DNA of 35,034 bases, taken from NCBI GenBank assembly GCA_018714085.1, contig DVNY01000129.1, positions 1-35,034 on the forward strand, in the 5' to 3' direction. Source of the DNA: Candidatus Caccomonas pullistercoris (GTDB taxonomy: Bacteria; Bacteroidota; Bacteroidia; Bacteroidales; Bacteroidaceae). A program made the translations under genes and the position numbers. Of the stretch, positions 15,569 to 23,589 are shown piece by piece (within the stretch, counting starts at the first letter, position 1; every line of letters begins with the position of its first letter). The notes under the pieces are model-generated. The model did no database searches. It saw only the letters and a program-made list of their open reading frames with translations, and was not told the DNA's origin.

Positions 15569-16228
15569 TTAATCCTCTCCTTCAAGTTTGGGACCGGTGT
15601 ACTCTTTCGGAGCCTTGACCTTCGGTTGGGCTTTGACCGTTTTTTCAACCTGGGCAGCAGTTTCTTCGTCTGTTGCTGTTTCGGTTTTCTTCTTGGCGAC
15701 GGTCGCGGTCTTCTTGGGCGCGATGAAAAGGATCATACGTTTCCCTTCGAGCACAGGCATCTGCTCGACTTTTCCATACTCTTCCAAATCATTGGCAAAG
15801 CGCAAGAGAAGCACCTCGCCCTGCTCTTTGAAGAGGATACTGCGGCCTTTGAAGAACACATAAGCCTTCACCTTGTTCCCTTCGGAGAGGAATTCTTTCG
15901 CATGTTTGAGTTTGAAGTTGTAGTCGTGGTCATCGGTCTGCGGGCCAAAGCGCACCTCCTTCACCTCAATCTTTACCTGCTTGGCTTTCATCTCCTTCTG
16001 CCGCTTTTTCTGCTGGTAGAGGAATTTAGAGTAGTCAATCAAACGACAGACCGGCGGGACGGCGTTCGGCGAGATTTCAACCAAGTCAAGCCCTTTCCGT
16101 TCGGCGAGTTGCAACGCTTTGGCGGTCGGCATCACCTGGGTTTCCGTGTCGTCTCCCACAATCCGGACTTCACGCGCATGTATTTGCTCGTTCACCCGGT
16201 ATTGCACTTTCATTTTCTCATTCTTCAT
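15569..16228 (-). CDS. infC: translation initiation factor IF-3
   Basis: Binds the 30S subunit, checks start codon-tRNA pairing and prevents subunit joining. The N-domain shows [20 protein letters not shown] and [20 protein letters not shown], then the basic linker [11 protein letters not shown], then the C-domain with [19 protein letters not shown]. The 219 residues include a lysine/alanine/threonine-rich tail of about 50 residues not present in E. coli IF-3 but common in this phylum. The start is an ordinary ATG, unlike the AUU start of E. coli infC. A TAATTTTG box overlaps the thrS stop, so part of its expression may come from an internal promoter. Confidence 0.97.
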   Translation of the reverse strand: MKNEKMKVQYRVNEQIHAREVRIVGDDTETQVMPTAKALQLAERKGLDLVEISPNAVPPVCRLIDYSKFLYQQKKRQKEMKAKQVKIEVKEVRFGPQTDDHDYNFKLKHAKEFLSEGNKVKAYVFFKGRSILFKEQGEVLLLRFANDLEEYGKVEQMPVLEGKRMILFIAPKKTATVAKKKTETATDEETAAQVEKTVKAQPKVKAPKEYTGPKLEGED

Positions 16229-16276
16229 GCAGTGGTCTTTTCGCTTCTTTCGTTTGAGTTAATACTGTAAACGGCG

Positions 16277-16284
16277 CAAAATTA
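16277..16284 (-). promoter_or_regulatory. possible internal promoter for infC
   Basis: TAATTTTG on the minus strand overlaps the thrS stop codon and lies about 50 bp upstream of infC. No clear -33 element. Confidence 0.3.
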
Positions 16285-18225
16285 GTAGTTTTTCGTCATT
16301 TCAGCAACCTCTTCGTTGATTTTCTTTGCGAAATCAGCGATTTTCATGGTGCCTTGGTCGCCTTCACCCTGCTTACGCACGGCCACGGTGCCCTCTGCGG
16401 CTTCTTTCTCGCCCACGACAAGGAGATACGGCACGTGTTTCAGTTCGTTGTCGCGTATCTTACGGCCGATTTTTTCGCTGCGGTCGTCGACATAGGCACG
16501 CACGTCTTGTTCATCGAGTGCTTTGCAGACTTGCGCGGCATAATCGTTGAACTTGTCGGAAATGGGGAGGATGGCCACTTGGTCGGGCGTCAGCCAAAGC
16601 GGGAAATGGCCTGCGGTGTGCTCGATAAGTACGGCCACGAAGCGCTCCATCGAACCGAACGGCGCGCGGTGAATCATGACGGGGCGGTGCTTCTGGTTGT
16701 CAGCGCCGGTGTATTCCAGTTTGAAGCGTTCAGGCAGATTGTAATCCACCTGTATCGTTCCGAGCTGCCAACGGCGGCCCAAAGCGTCCTTGACCATGAA
16801 GTCGAGTTTCGGACCGTAGAACGCGGCTTCTCCATATTCGATGCGGGCGGGCAAGCCCTTCTCCTGACAGGCCTCGATGATGGACTGCTCAGCCTTCTCC
16901 CAGTTCTCTTCCGACCCGATGTACTTTTCGCGGTTCACCTTGTCGCGCAAAGAAATCTGGGCTTCGAAATTCTCAAAATGGAGTGCGCGGAAGATAATCA
17001 TAATGATGTCCATCACGCGCAGGAACTCGTCTTTCACTTGATCGGGACGGCAGAAGATGTGCGCATCATCCTGCGTGAAACCACGCACGCGCGTCAAACC
17101 ATGGAGCTCGCCGCTCTGCTCATAACGATATACCGTTCCAAATTCGGCCAGACGCAGCGGAAGATCCTTATAAGAGCGCGGTTTCCACGCGTAGATGGCG
17201 CAGTGGTGCGGGCAGTTCATTGGTTTGAGCATGTACTCCTCTCCCTCTTCGGGCGTGTGGATAGGCTGGAACGAGTCCTTGCCGTATTTGGCATAGTGGC
17301 CGGAGGTGACGTAAAGATTCTTGCTACCAATGTGCGGCGTGATGACCTGCTGGTAGCCAAAACGTTTCTGAATCTTCTTCAAGAAGTCTTCAAGGCGAAG
17401 GCGTAAGGCCGTGCCGCGCGGAAGCCACATAGGAAGTCCTTTTCCGACAAGGTCGGAGAACATGAACAGTTCCATTTCCTTGCCTATTTTCCGGTGATCT
17501 CGTTTTTTGGCTTCTTCGAGCAGTTGGAGATACTCGTCGAGCATCTTTTTCTTCGGGAACGAGATGCCGTAGACGCGGGTCATCTGCGGACGTTTCTCGT
17601 CGCCGCGCCAGTAGGCAGAGGAGACTGCCATGACCTTCACGGCTTTGATGGGCGCGGTGCTGACAAGGTGCGGGCCGCGGCAGAGGTCCGTGTAATCGCC
17701 TTGGGTATATGTGGTGATGTGTCCGTCTTCGAGTTCCTCGATCAACTCGTTCTTGTAGGTCTGTCCACGGTCGGCAAAGAACTTCAAGGCGTCGGATTTC
17801 GAGATGTCGCGACGCACAAGGACCTCCTTACGCTGCTGGAGCTCGGCCATCTTCTTTTCGATGGTCTGGAAGTCGCTTTCCTTGATGACAACGCCTTCGG
17901 GGGGCATCACGTCGTAATAATAGCCATTTTCAATAGCAGGCCCGATGCCGAACTGAATGCCGGGATAGAGTTCTTGCAAGGCTTCTGCCATAAGGTGAGC
18001 CGAAGTGTGCCAGAAAGCATGCTTGCCTTCCTCATCGTCCCACTTGTAGAGTTGGATGGATGCGTCGTGCGTGATGGGGCGGTTCAGCTCCACGGTTTCG
18101 CCGTTGACGCCACACGCCAAGACATCCTGCGCCAAGCGTGACGAAATGCTTTCTGCAATTTGCAAGCCGGTCACGCCGCTTTCGTATTCACGGACCGAAC
18201 CGTCCGGAAAGGTGATCTTTATCAT
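16282..18225 (-). CDS. thrS: threonyl-tRNA synthetase
   Basis: Class II aminoacyl-tRNA synthetase charging tRNA-Thr, with editing activity. From ATG 18225 it has 647 residues. The TGS domain is at the N-terminus ([15 protein letters not shown]), followed by the editing domain with [12 protein letters not shown] and the zinc-binding [12 protein letters not shown]. The catalytic core holds motif 2 ([20 protein letters not shown]), MNCPHHC for the active-site zinc and motif 3 (APFGSMERF); the anticodon domain ends the protein. A longer frame begins with TTG at 18252, but that codon overlaps the -7 box, so the ATG is preferred. It leads the operon with infC, rpmI and rplT. Confidence 0.97.
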   Translation of the reverse strand: MIKITFPDGSVREYESGVTGLQIAESISSRLAQDVLACGVNGETVELNRPITHDASIQLYKWDDEEGKHAFWHTSAHLMAEALQELYPGIQFGIGPAIENGYYYDVMPPEGVVIKESDFQTIEKKMAELQQRKEVLVRRDISKSDALKFFADRGQTYKNELIEELEDGHITTYTQGDYTDLCRGPHLVSTAPIKAVKVMAVSSAYWRGDEKRPQMTRVYGISFPKKKMLDEYLQLLEEAKKRDHRKIGKEMELFMFSDLVGKGLPMWLPRGTALRLRLEDFLKKIQKRFGYQQVITPHIGSKNLYVTSGHYAKYGKDSFQPIHTPEEGEEYMLKPMNCPHHCAIYAWKPRSYKDLPLRLAEFGTVYRYEQSGELHGLTRVRGFTQDDAHIFCRPDQVKDEFLRVMDIIMIIFRALHFENFEAQISLRDKVNREKYIGSEENWEKAEQSIIEACQEKGLPARIEYGEAAFYGPKLDFMVKDALGRRWQLGTIQVDYNLPERFKLEYTGADNQKHRPVMIHRAPFGSMERFVAVLIEHTAGHFPLWLTPDQVAILPISDKFNDYAAQVCKALDEQDVRAYVDDRSEKIGRKIRDNELKHVPYLLVVGEKEAAEGTVAVRKQGEGDQGTMKIADFAKKINEEVAEMTKNY

Positions 18226-18249
18226 GATGGTTAATTTTTGTTCGTCGGG

Positions 18250-18257
18250 CAAAGGTA
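18250..18257 (-). promoter_or_regulatory. -7 box of thrS operon promoter
   Basis: TACCTTTG on the minus strand fits TAnnTTTG and predicts a leader of about 20 nt to the ATG at 18225. The -33 region is weak. It decides against the upstream TTG start. Confidence 0.55.
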
Positions 18258-18292
18258 AGGATATTTTTTGAAGTACAGGCCGCGAGGCCGGG

Positions 18293-18868
18293 TTAAGAAT
18301 AAAGATGCCGCTCCTTTATGTAGTGGAGAACGGGCGCAGGCACAAGCCGCGACGCATCGCCGTTTTCGCGAAGCAGCTTCCGGACGCGGGTTGAACTGAC
18401 ATCGAAAACGGGTGCCCCGAGCAGGTCGACCCCATCGGGAAGGGCTGATGCGTCGAGCGGATAGCCCGGACGGGGATAGACCAGCAGCTTGTGGTGGGCA
18501 CGGATGTAGTCGGGGCGTGCCCAGCGGTCAAAATGCAGCCAGTTGTCAGCCCCGATGATGAGCGAGAAGGCCGTCGCGGGGAAAGCCGCACGCAACGCTT
18601 CAAGCGTCCGCCAGGTATAAGATGGCCTTGGCAGGCTGAATTCGAAATCGGACGCACGGACACCAGCCACCTCGCCGGCGGCAAGGCACGCCATGTCGAG
18701 CCGTTCGGCCTCGGGGAGCAGTCCGGCCTGCTCTTTGAGCGGATTACGCGGCGAGACCATCAGCCACACCTCGTCCGCCCAGCCGTGACGGACAATCCAC
18801 TCGGCCAAACGGACGTGCCCCCAGTGGACGGGGTTGAACGATCCGCCAAAGACACCCACCCGCTTCAC
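18293..18868 (-). CDS. nadD: nicotinate-nucleotide adenylyltransferase
   Basis: Adenylates nicotinate mononucleotide in NAD synthesis. The nucleotidyltransferase motif is visible as [11 protein letters not shown] (8-18), followed by the NadD-type SPRNPLKEQ and SLIIGADNW blocks and the late motif [10 protein letters not shown] that corresponds to ISSTxxR. At 191 residues it is of normal length. The start codon is GTG and overlaps the gmk stop as GTGA, so translation is probably coupled to gmk. yicC-gmk-nadD is a familiar Bacteroidetes order; here yicC is separated by an inserted plus-strand gene. Confidence 0.95.
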   Translation of the reverse strand: MKRVGVFGGSFNPVHWGHVRLAEWIVRHGWADEVWLMVSPRNPLKEQAGLLPEAERLDMACLAAGEVAGVRASDFEFSLPRPSYTWRTLEALRAAFPATAFSLIIGADNWLHFDRWARPDYIRAHHKLLVYPRPGYPLDASALPDGVDLLGAPVFDVSSTRVRKLLRENGDASRLVPAPVLHYIKERHLYS

Positions 18869-19437
18869 CGGCCGAGAAATTCAGCCACGCGGGCCGTGAC
18901 TTCTGCCACGGCTGCGGCAAGGTCGTCATTGACGATCACCACGTCGAACTTCGGCGCGAAGCTCAACTCATAGGCCGCCCGTGCAATGCGTTCGTCGATG
19001 ACCTCGGGCGCATCGGTGGCACGGCCTTCGAGCCGGCGGCGCAGTTCGTCGAGCGAGGGCGGCTGGATGAAGAGGCTCAACGCCCGGTCGCCGTAATGGT
19101 GCTTGATGTTTTGGCCGCCAAGGACGTCAACATCACAGACGACGTTCTCGCCACGACTGAGCTGGCTGTCGACCTGCGAGCGGAGCGTGCCGTAAAAACG
19201 GTTGGCATAGACCTCTTCATATTCGAGGAACTCGCCCGCGTCGATCCGTGCTTTGAAGTCTTCCGGCGTCAGGAAGAAGTATTCCACCCCATGGCGCTCC
19301 GTGCCGCGTGGAGGGCGGCTCGTGGCGCTGACCGAGAAGTGAAGGTTCAGTTCGGCGTGCTTCATCAGTTCGCCGATAATGGTGCTCTTCCCGCTGCCGC
19401 TCGGCGCTGAGAAGATAATGACTTTCCCGTTGTCCAT
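18865..19437 (-). CDS. gmk: guanylate kinase
   Basis: Phosphorylates GMP to GDP. The P-loop SAPSGSGKST is at residues 10-19, the GMP-binding SATSRPPRGTERHGVEYFF follows, and EYEEVYANRFYGT plus CDVDVLGGQNIK match the family. I use the ATG at 19437 (190 residues) rather than the in-frame GTG at 19476, whose 13 extra residues (PGNSYTYIIYIT) have no family support. The 476-bp upstream gap shared with the divergent YARHG gene is AT-rich close to the start; a candidate TAACTTTG lies 140 bp upstream. Confidence 0.96.
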   Translation of the reverse strand: MDNGKVIIFSAPSGSGKSTIIGELMKHAELNLHFSVSATSRPPRGTERHGVEYFFLTPEDFKARIDAGEFLEYEEVYANRFYGTLRSQVDSQLSRGENVVCDVDVLGGQNIKHHYGDRALSLFIQPPSLDELRRRLEGRATDAPEVIDERIARAAYELSFAPKFDVVIVNDDLAAAVAEVTARVAEFLGR

Positions 19438-19577
19438 CGTTATATATATTATATATGTGTAGCTATTGCCGGGCACGCGCCGTAGCGACAGAAAACTGCG
19501 ACGGTACTGTGTGCGACTTCCTCACCCAAACCGGGACAGAGGGACGCCAACATCTTTCACCGCCACACGCGAAAAGA

Positions 19578-19585
19578 CAAAGTTA
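19578..19585 (-). promoter_or_regulatory. candidate -7 box of gmk-nadD
   Basis: TAACTTTG on the minus strand. There is no TTTG at -33. It would give a leader near 135 nt. Apart from this and the opposite promoter, I see nothing in the 19438-19913 gap. Confidence 0.35.
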
Positions 19586-19808
19586 CAGAGTTTTATCGTC
19601 CGACACCTCGTTCTTCCGAAAAATTTACATCAACTACGAAAAATATCCCGGATTTCAGCCGTCCGTCGGGCACAGCGTCCTCGCCATCCAGCGCGGCCGG
19701 CGGGCGCACCTCCCCCACCCGTCCGCCGTCCCGCACGTCGAAAGCAGTTTTTAATGCAGGGACATGCAAATTTTCACATAGGCCGCACAAAATCTGAACA
19801 GATGTCCA

Positions 19809-19831
19809 TATCTTTGCGTTGCCCCCCCCCC
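19809..19831 (+). promoter_or_regulatory. promoter with adjacent ten-C tract for the YARHG gene
   Basis: TATCTTTG (19809-19816) fits the -7 consensus; the -33 region is weak. Five bases later comes an uninterrupted run of ten C (19822-19831), which would fall at or just after the transcription start. The predicted leader is about 90 nt. Confidence 0.5.
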
Positions 19832-19913
19832 ACGAACCTGAACCTCAAAACGAAACTGGCGGGCGGCGTTTCAGCCTGTCCGACCAGTAAAACACACTTC
19901 AAACCCATCACTC

Positions 19914-21149
19914 ATGAAACACCCGAAAGACCGGCCGGTTCATCCGGCCAGCCACGAACGCCCTACGGGGCGCAGACAATGGATGTGCTTGTGCCTACTC
20001 CTCCTCTTCACTACGGCGACGCGGGCTAACGATGGCAGCTACTTCACGAGCGGCAACCAGCTTCTGCCCCTCGTCGAGAGTGACATCCGCGTCCAGCGGG
20101 AGGTGCTCACCCTCAGTTGGGGCGACGACGGCATGGCGGACGTCGACGTGTACTACGAGTTCTTCAATCCCGGTGCGCAAAAGTCTATCCTGATGGGCTT
20201 CGAGGCCGACCCGCCGAGCTACATGGACACTCTCGACCGCAGCGGTGCCCACCCTTACATCTCAGACTTCACCGTGGCGATGAACGGAAAGCCGCTCGCC
20301 GTGGCCACATCCATCGTGCGGAGCGACACGCTCTACCTCGACCAAGGCCACGTGCGCGCCCTCGACCTCAGCGAGTATGAAGTGGACGAAGCGCGCTCCG
20401 GCGATTATCTCTGGAACACCCGCGCGAACGACGACGTGCCCATCGCTTTCGTCTACCACTTCGAGGCCACGTTCCGCCCCGGCATCAACGTGGTGCGCCA
20501 CCGCTACCGCTACAAGATGGAAGAGATGTACTATCGACGATATGACCTGACCTACAAGCTGTCGCCGGCCACACGCTGGGCGGGACGACAGATCGACGAC
20601 TTCACCCTGCGCATCCAGACGCGCGACGTGCCCATCCACTTCCTGATCGTGGACAGCCTGTTCCGCCAACCTGTCGACCCGACAATTGACGGGACGGGGA
20701 AATGGCGCCGGCGCACCATGAAGTCGGGCGTCTATGGCTGGGCGGCCACCACGTCGTTCTACGAAGTCTTCCTGCACGACGCCACAGTGGAGTTCAAGGC
20801 CAAGGACTACCGGCCGGGCAGCGAACTGTGGATCTTCGCGGCCGACGGCACCGAGACGGGCCACCTTGACCATGCGTCGGACTACTATGCCCACCGCTAC
20901 GACGTCAGCTTCGACGATGATATTTTCAACACACCGCTCACCCGGGAGCAGTATCGCCGCTTCCGAAACCTCCCCTTTGCGCTCCGGGGCTACGTGTTCA
21001 AGGACAAGGGGCTGGACCAGTATTTCCGCGAGCGCTGGTGGTACATCCCCGACCCGGCCTACCGGGCCACGCTCGACAGCCTGACGCCCGAAGAGCGGAC
21101 GTGGCTGCGCGAGTTCGACAAAGAGCACGGGACGGCAGGACGTCACTAA
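19914..21149 (+). CDS. secreted DUF4424-like/YARHG domain protein
   Basis: A 411-residue exported protein of unknown function. A long, basic N-region precedes a hydrophobic core (about residues 24-36) and a likely signal peptidase site after ATRA, so mature protein would start NDGSYFTSGNQLLPL. The next ~270 residues resemble DUF4424 proteins: an 'SDIRVQREVLTLSW' strand, VYYEFFNPG and beta-rich sequence. Residues about 345-380 (YRRFRNLPFALRGYVFKDKG then YFRERWWYIP) fit the YARHG domain, although the name-giving motif reads ALRGY. The start could be the later Met24. It is the only plus-strand gene in a minus-strand neighbourhood and sits between yicC and gmk, which are usually adjacent. No GC contrast was noted by eye. 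Confidence 0.75.
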   Translation: MKHPKDRPVHPASHERPTGRRQWMCLCLLLLFTTATRANDGSYFTSGNQLLPLVESDIRVQREVLTLSWGDDGMADVDVYYEFFNPGAQKSILMGFEADPPSYMDTLDRSGAHPYISDFTVAMNGKPLAVATSIVRSDTLYLDQGHVRALDLSEYEVDEARSGDYLWNTRANDDVPIAFVYHFEATFRPGINVVRHRYRYKMEEMYYRRYDLTYKLSPATRWAGRQIDDFTLRIQTRDVPIHFLIVDSLFRQPVDPTIDGTGKWRRRTMKSGVYGWAATTSFYEVFLHDATVEFKAKDYRPGSELWIFAADGTETGHLDHASDYYAHRYDVSFDDDIFNTPLTREQYRRFRNLPFALRGYVFKDKGLDQYFRERWWYIPDPAYRATLDSLTPEERTWLREFDKEHGTAGRH

Positions 21150-21190
21150 AAACGTGGCCGCCGGTAGGATTTCCTATCGGCGGCCACGTC
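21148..21190 (-). terminator. shared convergent terminator of yicC (and YARHG gene)
   Basis: Seventeen-base arms 21153-21169 and 21174-21190 (ACGTGGCCGCCGGTAGG and its complement with one G-U) around a 4-nt loop. The minus-strand read ends in TTTTTA, so it works best for yicC; the plus-strand read has no T-run. It begins directly at the YARHG stop codon. Confidence 0.85.
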
Positions 21191-21231
21191 AAATCTGGCG
21201 GTGCGCCCGTATGGCTCGCCTCCCCGGAGGG

Positions 21232-22110
21232 TCACATCACGTTGAGCACCTGCTCTTTGATCTGCTCCAACTCGTCTTTCATCTTCACCACGATGTTCTG
21301 CATCTCGGCCTGGTTGCTTTTGCTGCCGGTGGTGTTGATTTCGCGCCCCATCTCCTGGGCGATGAAGCCGAGCTTCTTGCCTTGCCCATGGCCCTCGGCC
21401 ATCGTCTCGCGGAAGTATTTGAGGTGGTTCGTCAGGCGTTGTTTCTCCTCACTGATGTCGAGTTTCTCGATGTAGTATATCAGCTCTTGTTCGAGCCGGT
21501 TCTTGTCGTAGTCCACGCCCGTCAGTTCTGCGAGGCGGTCGGTGATGCGGGTGCGGATTTTCTCGACGCGCGCCGCTTCATACGGAGCGATGCTGGCCAG
21601 CAGGACTTCGATGTTGTCGAGTTTCTCGGCGAACTTCCTTTCGAGCGCAGCGCCCTCTTGGCGGCGGAAGGCCACAAGCTGCTCGATGGCTTCGGCCACA
21701 GCCTGGCGGGCGGTGGCCCATTCCTCGTCGGTCAGCTCCTCCACAGCGGTGGCCGCCGTCACTTCGGGCAGGCGCACGATGACGTCCCACATGTGCTCCG
21801 ACGGCAACTCGACGCCAAGCTCCGAACTGATCCGGGCTATCTGGTCGACATAGTTCTTCACTACGGCCGGATTGATGGCCGCCCCGGCCTGCGTCTCGTC
21901 TTTTTCGACCCAGAGGTTGAAGTCCACCTTTCCGCGCTCCAAGGCCTGCGTAATCATGGCGCGGACCTCCATTTCTTTTTCACGATAAAGCGGCGCGATG
22001 CGCGTCGACAGATCGAGGCTCTTGCTGTTGAGCGACTTGATTTCCGCATGTATTTTCTTTCCGCCCCATTGGGCACAGGCTTTTCCGTAGCCCGTCATTG
22101 AGAGTATCAT
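21232..22110 (-). CDS. YicC family endoribonuclease-like protein
   Basis: YicC/YloC family protein, linked in other bacteria to RNA turnover. The N-terminus MILSMTGYGKA is the family signature. Near the C-terminus GQGKKLGFIAQEMGREINTTG, with SKSNQAEMQ after it, is the conserved block holding acidic and glutamine residues. From ATG 22110 the protein has 292 residues, the usual length. A TTG two codons earlier is unlikely to be used. In related genomes gmk follows directly; here a plus-strand gene lies between. A -7 box 25 bp upstream supports the start. Confidence 0.93.
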   Translation of the reverse strand: MILSMTGYGKACAQWGGKKIHAEIKSLNSKSLDLSTRIAPLYREKEMEVRAMITQALERGKVDFNLWVEKDETQAGAAINPAVVKNYVDQIARISSELGVELPSEHMWDVIVRLPEVTAATAVEELTDEEWATARQAVAEAIEQLVAFRRQEGAALERKFAEKLDNIEVLLASIAPYEAARVEKIRTRITDRLAELTGVDYDKNRLEQELIYYIEKLDISEEKQRLTNHLKYFRETMAEGHGQGKKLGFIAQEMGREINTTGSKSNQAEMQNIVVKMKDELEQIKEQVLNVM

Positions 22111-22134
22111 GAGCAAAAGTTGTTAATTTGAGTG

Positions 22135-22142
22135 CAAAGATA
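22135..22142 (-). promoter_or_regulatory. -7 box of yicC promoter
   Basis: TATCTTTG on the minus strand predicts a leader of about 20 nt. The -33 region is poor. Confidence 0.5.
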
Positions 22143-22296
22143 GTGCAAACGAGTGGGAAGCGGACGAAAAGCCGCAGGATTTTCGGCAGACTTGCCCGAG
22201 TGCAGCCTGTCTTCTCCCCAGATATCATGTTTGCACCCACCTCCCGCCGAACGTCAGAACCGCTGCCGGCAATCCATGGGAAAGAACCGTTTTTCA

Positions 22297-22401
22297 CAGT
22301 CAGCCGTCCCATAATTCCTGTCAGCCGACCCGTAAATTCTGTCAGTGCGACAGAAAATCCCATCAGCCGACCCGCAGACAGCGACACGGCATCCCAAAAC
22401 C
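22297..22401 (+). repeat. 21-bp tandem repeat array D
   Basis: Five consecutive 21-bp units. The core position falls at 22301, 22322, 22343, 22364 and 22385: CAGCCG, CAGCCG, CAGTGC, CAGCCG and CACGGC. The terminal CACGGC variant also ends array B. Unit 3 contains a small stem TCTGTC/GACAGA. The array runs almost directly into the remnant of an acyltransferase gene and lies 155 bp upstream of the yicC promoter. Confidence 0.85.
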
Positions 22402-22419
22402 ACAGCGCCACCCTGCGAT

Positions 22420-22608
22420 CCGTCCATCGTTATCGAAGACAAAATCTGGCACGGCATCAACTCCACCATCCTGCCGGGCGTGCGCATCGGCTACGGCGCC
22501 ATTGTGGGCGCCAACAGCGTGGTCACGCACGACGTCCCTCCCATGACAGTGGTGGGCGGCAATCCGGCCAGATTCATCAAGAAGATAGAAACGAAAAAGG
22601 CGGAATAA
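22420..22608 (+). pseudogene. 5'-truncated hexapeptide acyltransferase
   Basis: About 62 residues of the C-terminal end of a left-handed beta-helix (hexapeptide repeat) O- or N-acetyltransferase: VIEDKIWHGINSTILPGV, then RIGYGAIVGANSVVTHDVPP and MTVVGGNPARFIKKI. Intact members have about 180-220 residues, so the N-terminal two thirds are missing. The open frame continues upstream into repeat array D, where a GTG at 22345 could start an 87-residue product, but those residues are only translated repeat. I read it as a gene remnant. The source enzyme may have served capsule or LPS sugar acetylation; that is inference from the family. Confidence 0.75.
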
Positions 22609-22641
22609 ATCCGTCCAAAACCTTTCCGGCACGCTCCGGCC

Positions 22642-22700
22642 GCGTAACTGCCCCCAGCCCCGAAGCCGAAACTACCGCTTCGGGGCCGGGGCTGTTACGC
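22642..22700. other. long bipartite inverted repeat
   Basis: Outer arms GCGTAAC (22642-22648) / GTTACGC (22694-22700) and inner arms GCCCCGAAGC (22657-22666) / GCTTCGGGGC (22677-22686). No T-run follows on either strand. It may be a terminator remnant of the truncated acyltransferase gene or a structured RNA. The rest of 22609-22900 holds only the candidate promoter of the phosphatase. Confidence 0.5.
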
Positions 22701-22812
22701 ATGAAACAGATGTACAAGAAAATCCGGCGATGCGAACACACATTAATTATATTATGCGCAACGCCTCACCTGCCCACTTTTGTGCGGCCAGCCGGAATGC
22801 GAGCCACGCCCG

Positions 22813-22843
22813 TTGCAGATTTGACTGAAAAACCGTATATTCG
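22813..22843 (+). promoter_or_regulatory. candidate promoter of the phosphatase gene
   Basis: TTGC (22813-22816), 19-nt spacer, TATATTCG (22836-22843). This is a degenerate fit to TTTG/TAnnTTTG, with a leader of about 50 nt. Confidence 0.4.
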
Positions 22844-22900
22844 CACCTCGTCCGGACCGGTTGCCACGCCCGGACTTCACGAACTTACAACAAGCACCAC

Positions 22901-23359
22901 ATGAAACACATTCTCTTTGTCTGCCTCGGCAACATCTGCCGCTCGCCCATGGCCGAGGAGGTGTTCCGCACGCTGGCTGCCCGAGCCGGCCGCGCGGACG
23001 AATTTTCGGTAGACTCAGCCGGGCTCATCGATTTCCACGAAGGCGAACTGCCCGACATGCGTATGCGCGAACACGCTTCCCGACGGGGCTACTGCCTCAC
23101 CCACCACTCCCGCCCGGTCCGGCCTGACGACTTCCGGAAGTTCGACCTCATCGTCGGAATGGACGAACAGAACATCAAGGGTCTGCAACGAATGGCCGGC
23201 AGTGCAGACGGAACGGCCAAGATTGTCCGCATGGCAGACTATCTCACCCGTTCAAGCGCACCTTATGTCCCCGACCCCTATTATGGGTCCGACAAGGACT
23301 TCGAACTCGTCATTGACCTTCTCGAAGAAGCCTGCACGGAACTTCTCGGCCGCCTGTAA
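22901..23359 (+). CDS. low molecular weight protein-tyrosine phosphatase
   Basis: Cytoplasmic phosphatase of 152 residues. The P-loop C8-x5-R14 (CLGNICRS) lies at the N-terminus and the general acid Asp125 sits in VPDPYYG, both required for catalysis. The remaining family blocks SVDSAGL and DLIVGMDEQN are present. In capsule or exopolysaccharide loci such enzymes reverse tyrosine kinase action, but no kinase or polysaccharide gene is next to it here. It is a single-gene unit between an acyltransferase remnant and ppdK. Confidence 0.95.
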   Translation: MKHILFVCLGNICRSPMAEEVFRTLAARAGRADEFSVDSAGLIDFHEGELPDMRMREHASRRGYCLTHHSRPVRPDDFRKFDLIVGMDEQNIKGLQRMAGSADGTAKIVRMADYLTRSSAPYVPDPYYGSDKDFELVIDLLEEACTELLGRL

Positions 23360-23400
23360 GCGGCGCCCCCGTCGTCCGAGCCCTGGCTCGCCGTTCCATG

Positions 23401-23440
23401 CCGGCAAAATCGCGGACATACTAACTGTCCGAATGGCCGG
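23401..23440. other. imperfect nested hairpin downstream of the phosphatase gene
   Basis: Outer CCGGC (23401-23405) / GCCGG (23436-23440) and inner CGGACA (23413-23418) / TGTCCG (23426-23431). No T-run follows. It may end phosphatase transcription by an unusual route or be processing structure. Confidence 0.35.
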
Positions 23441-23532
23441 TCCAACGGGTCGAAAACACTGCATTCTTAACAAAGCGCAACAGCTACCCACTGAAATTAG
23501 CAGGTGCGTTTAGCAAAAAAGTAGGAAAAACG

Positions 23533-23564
23533 TTTGGTAATCTTAAAACTTCTCCATACTTTTG
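23533..23564 (+). promoter_or_regulatory. promoter of ppdK
   Basis: TTTG (23533-23536), 20-nt spacer, TACTTTTG (23557-23564): near-perfect. The predicted transcription start is around 23569, favouring the second in-frame ATG (23590) as start codon. Confidence 0.8.
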
Positions 23565-23589
23565 CGACAAAGCAAAAATGTTTACAACT

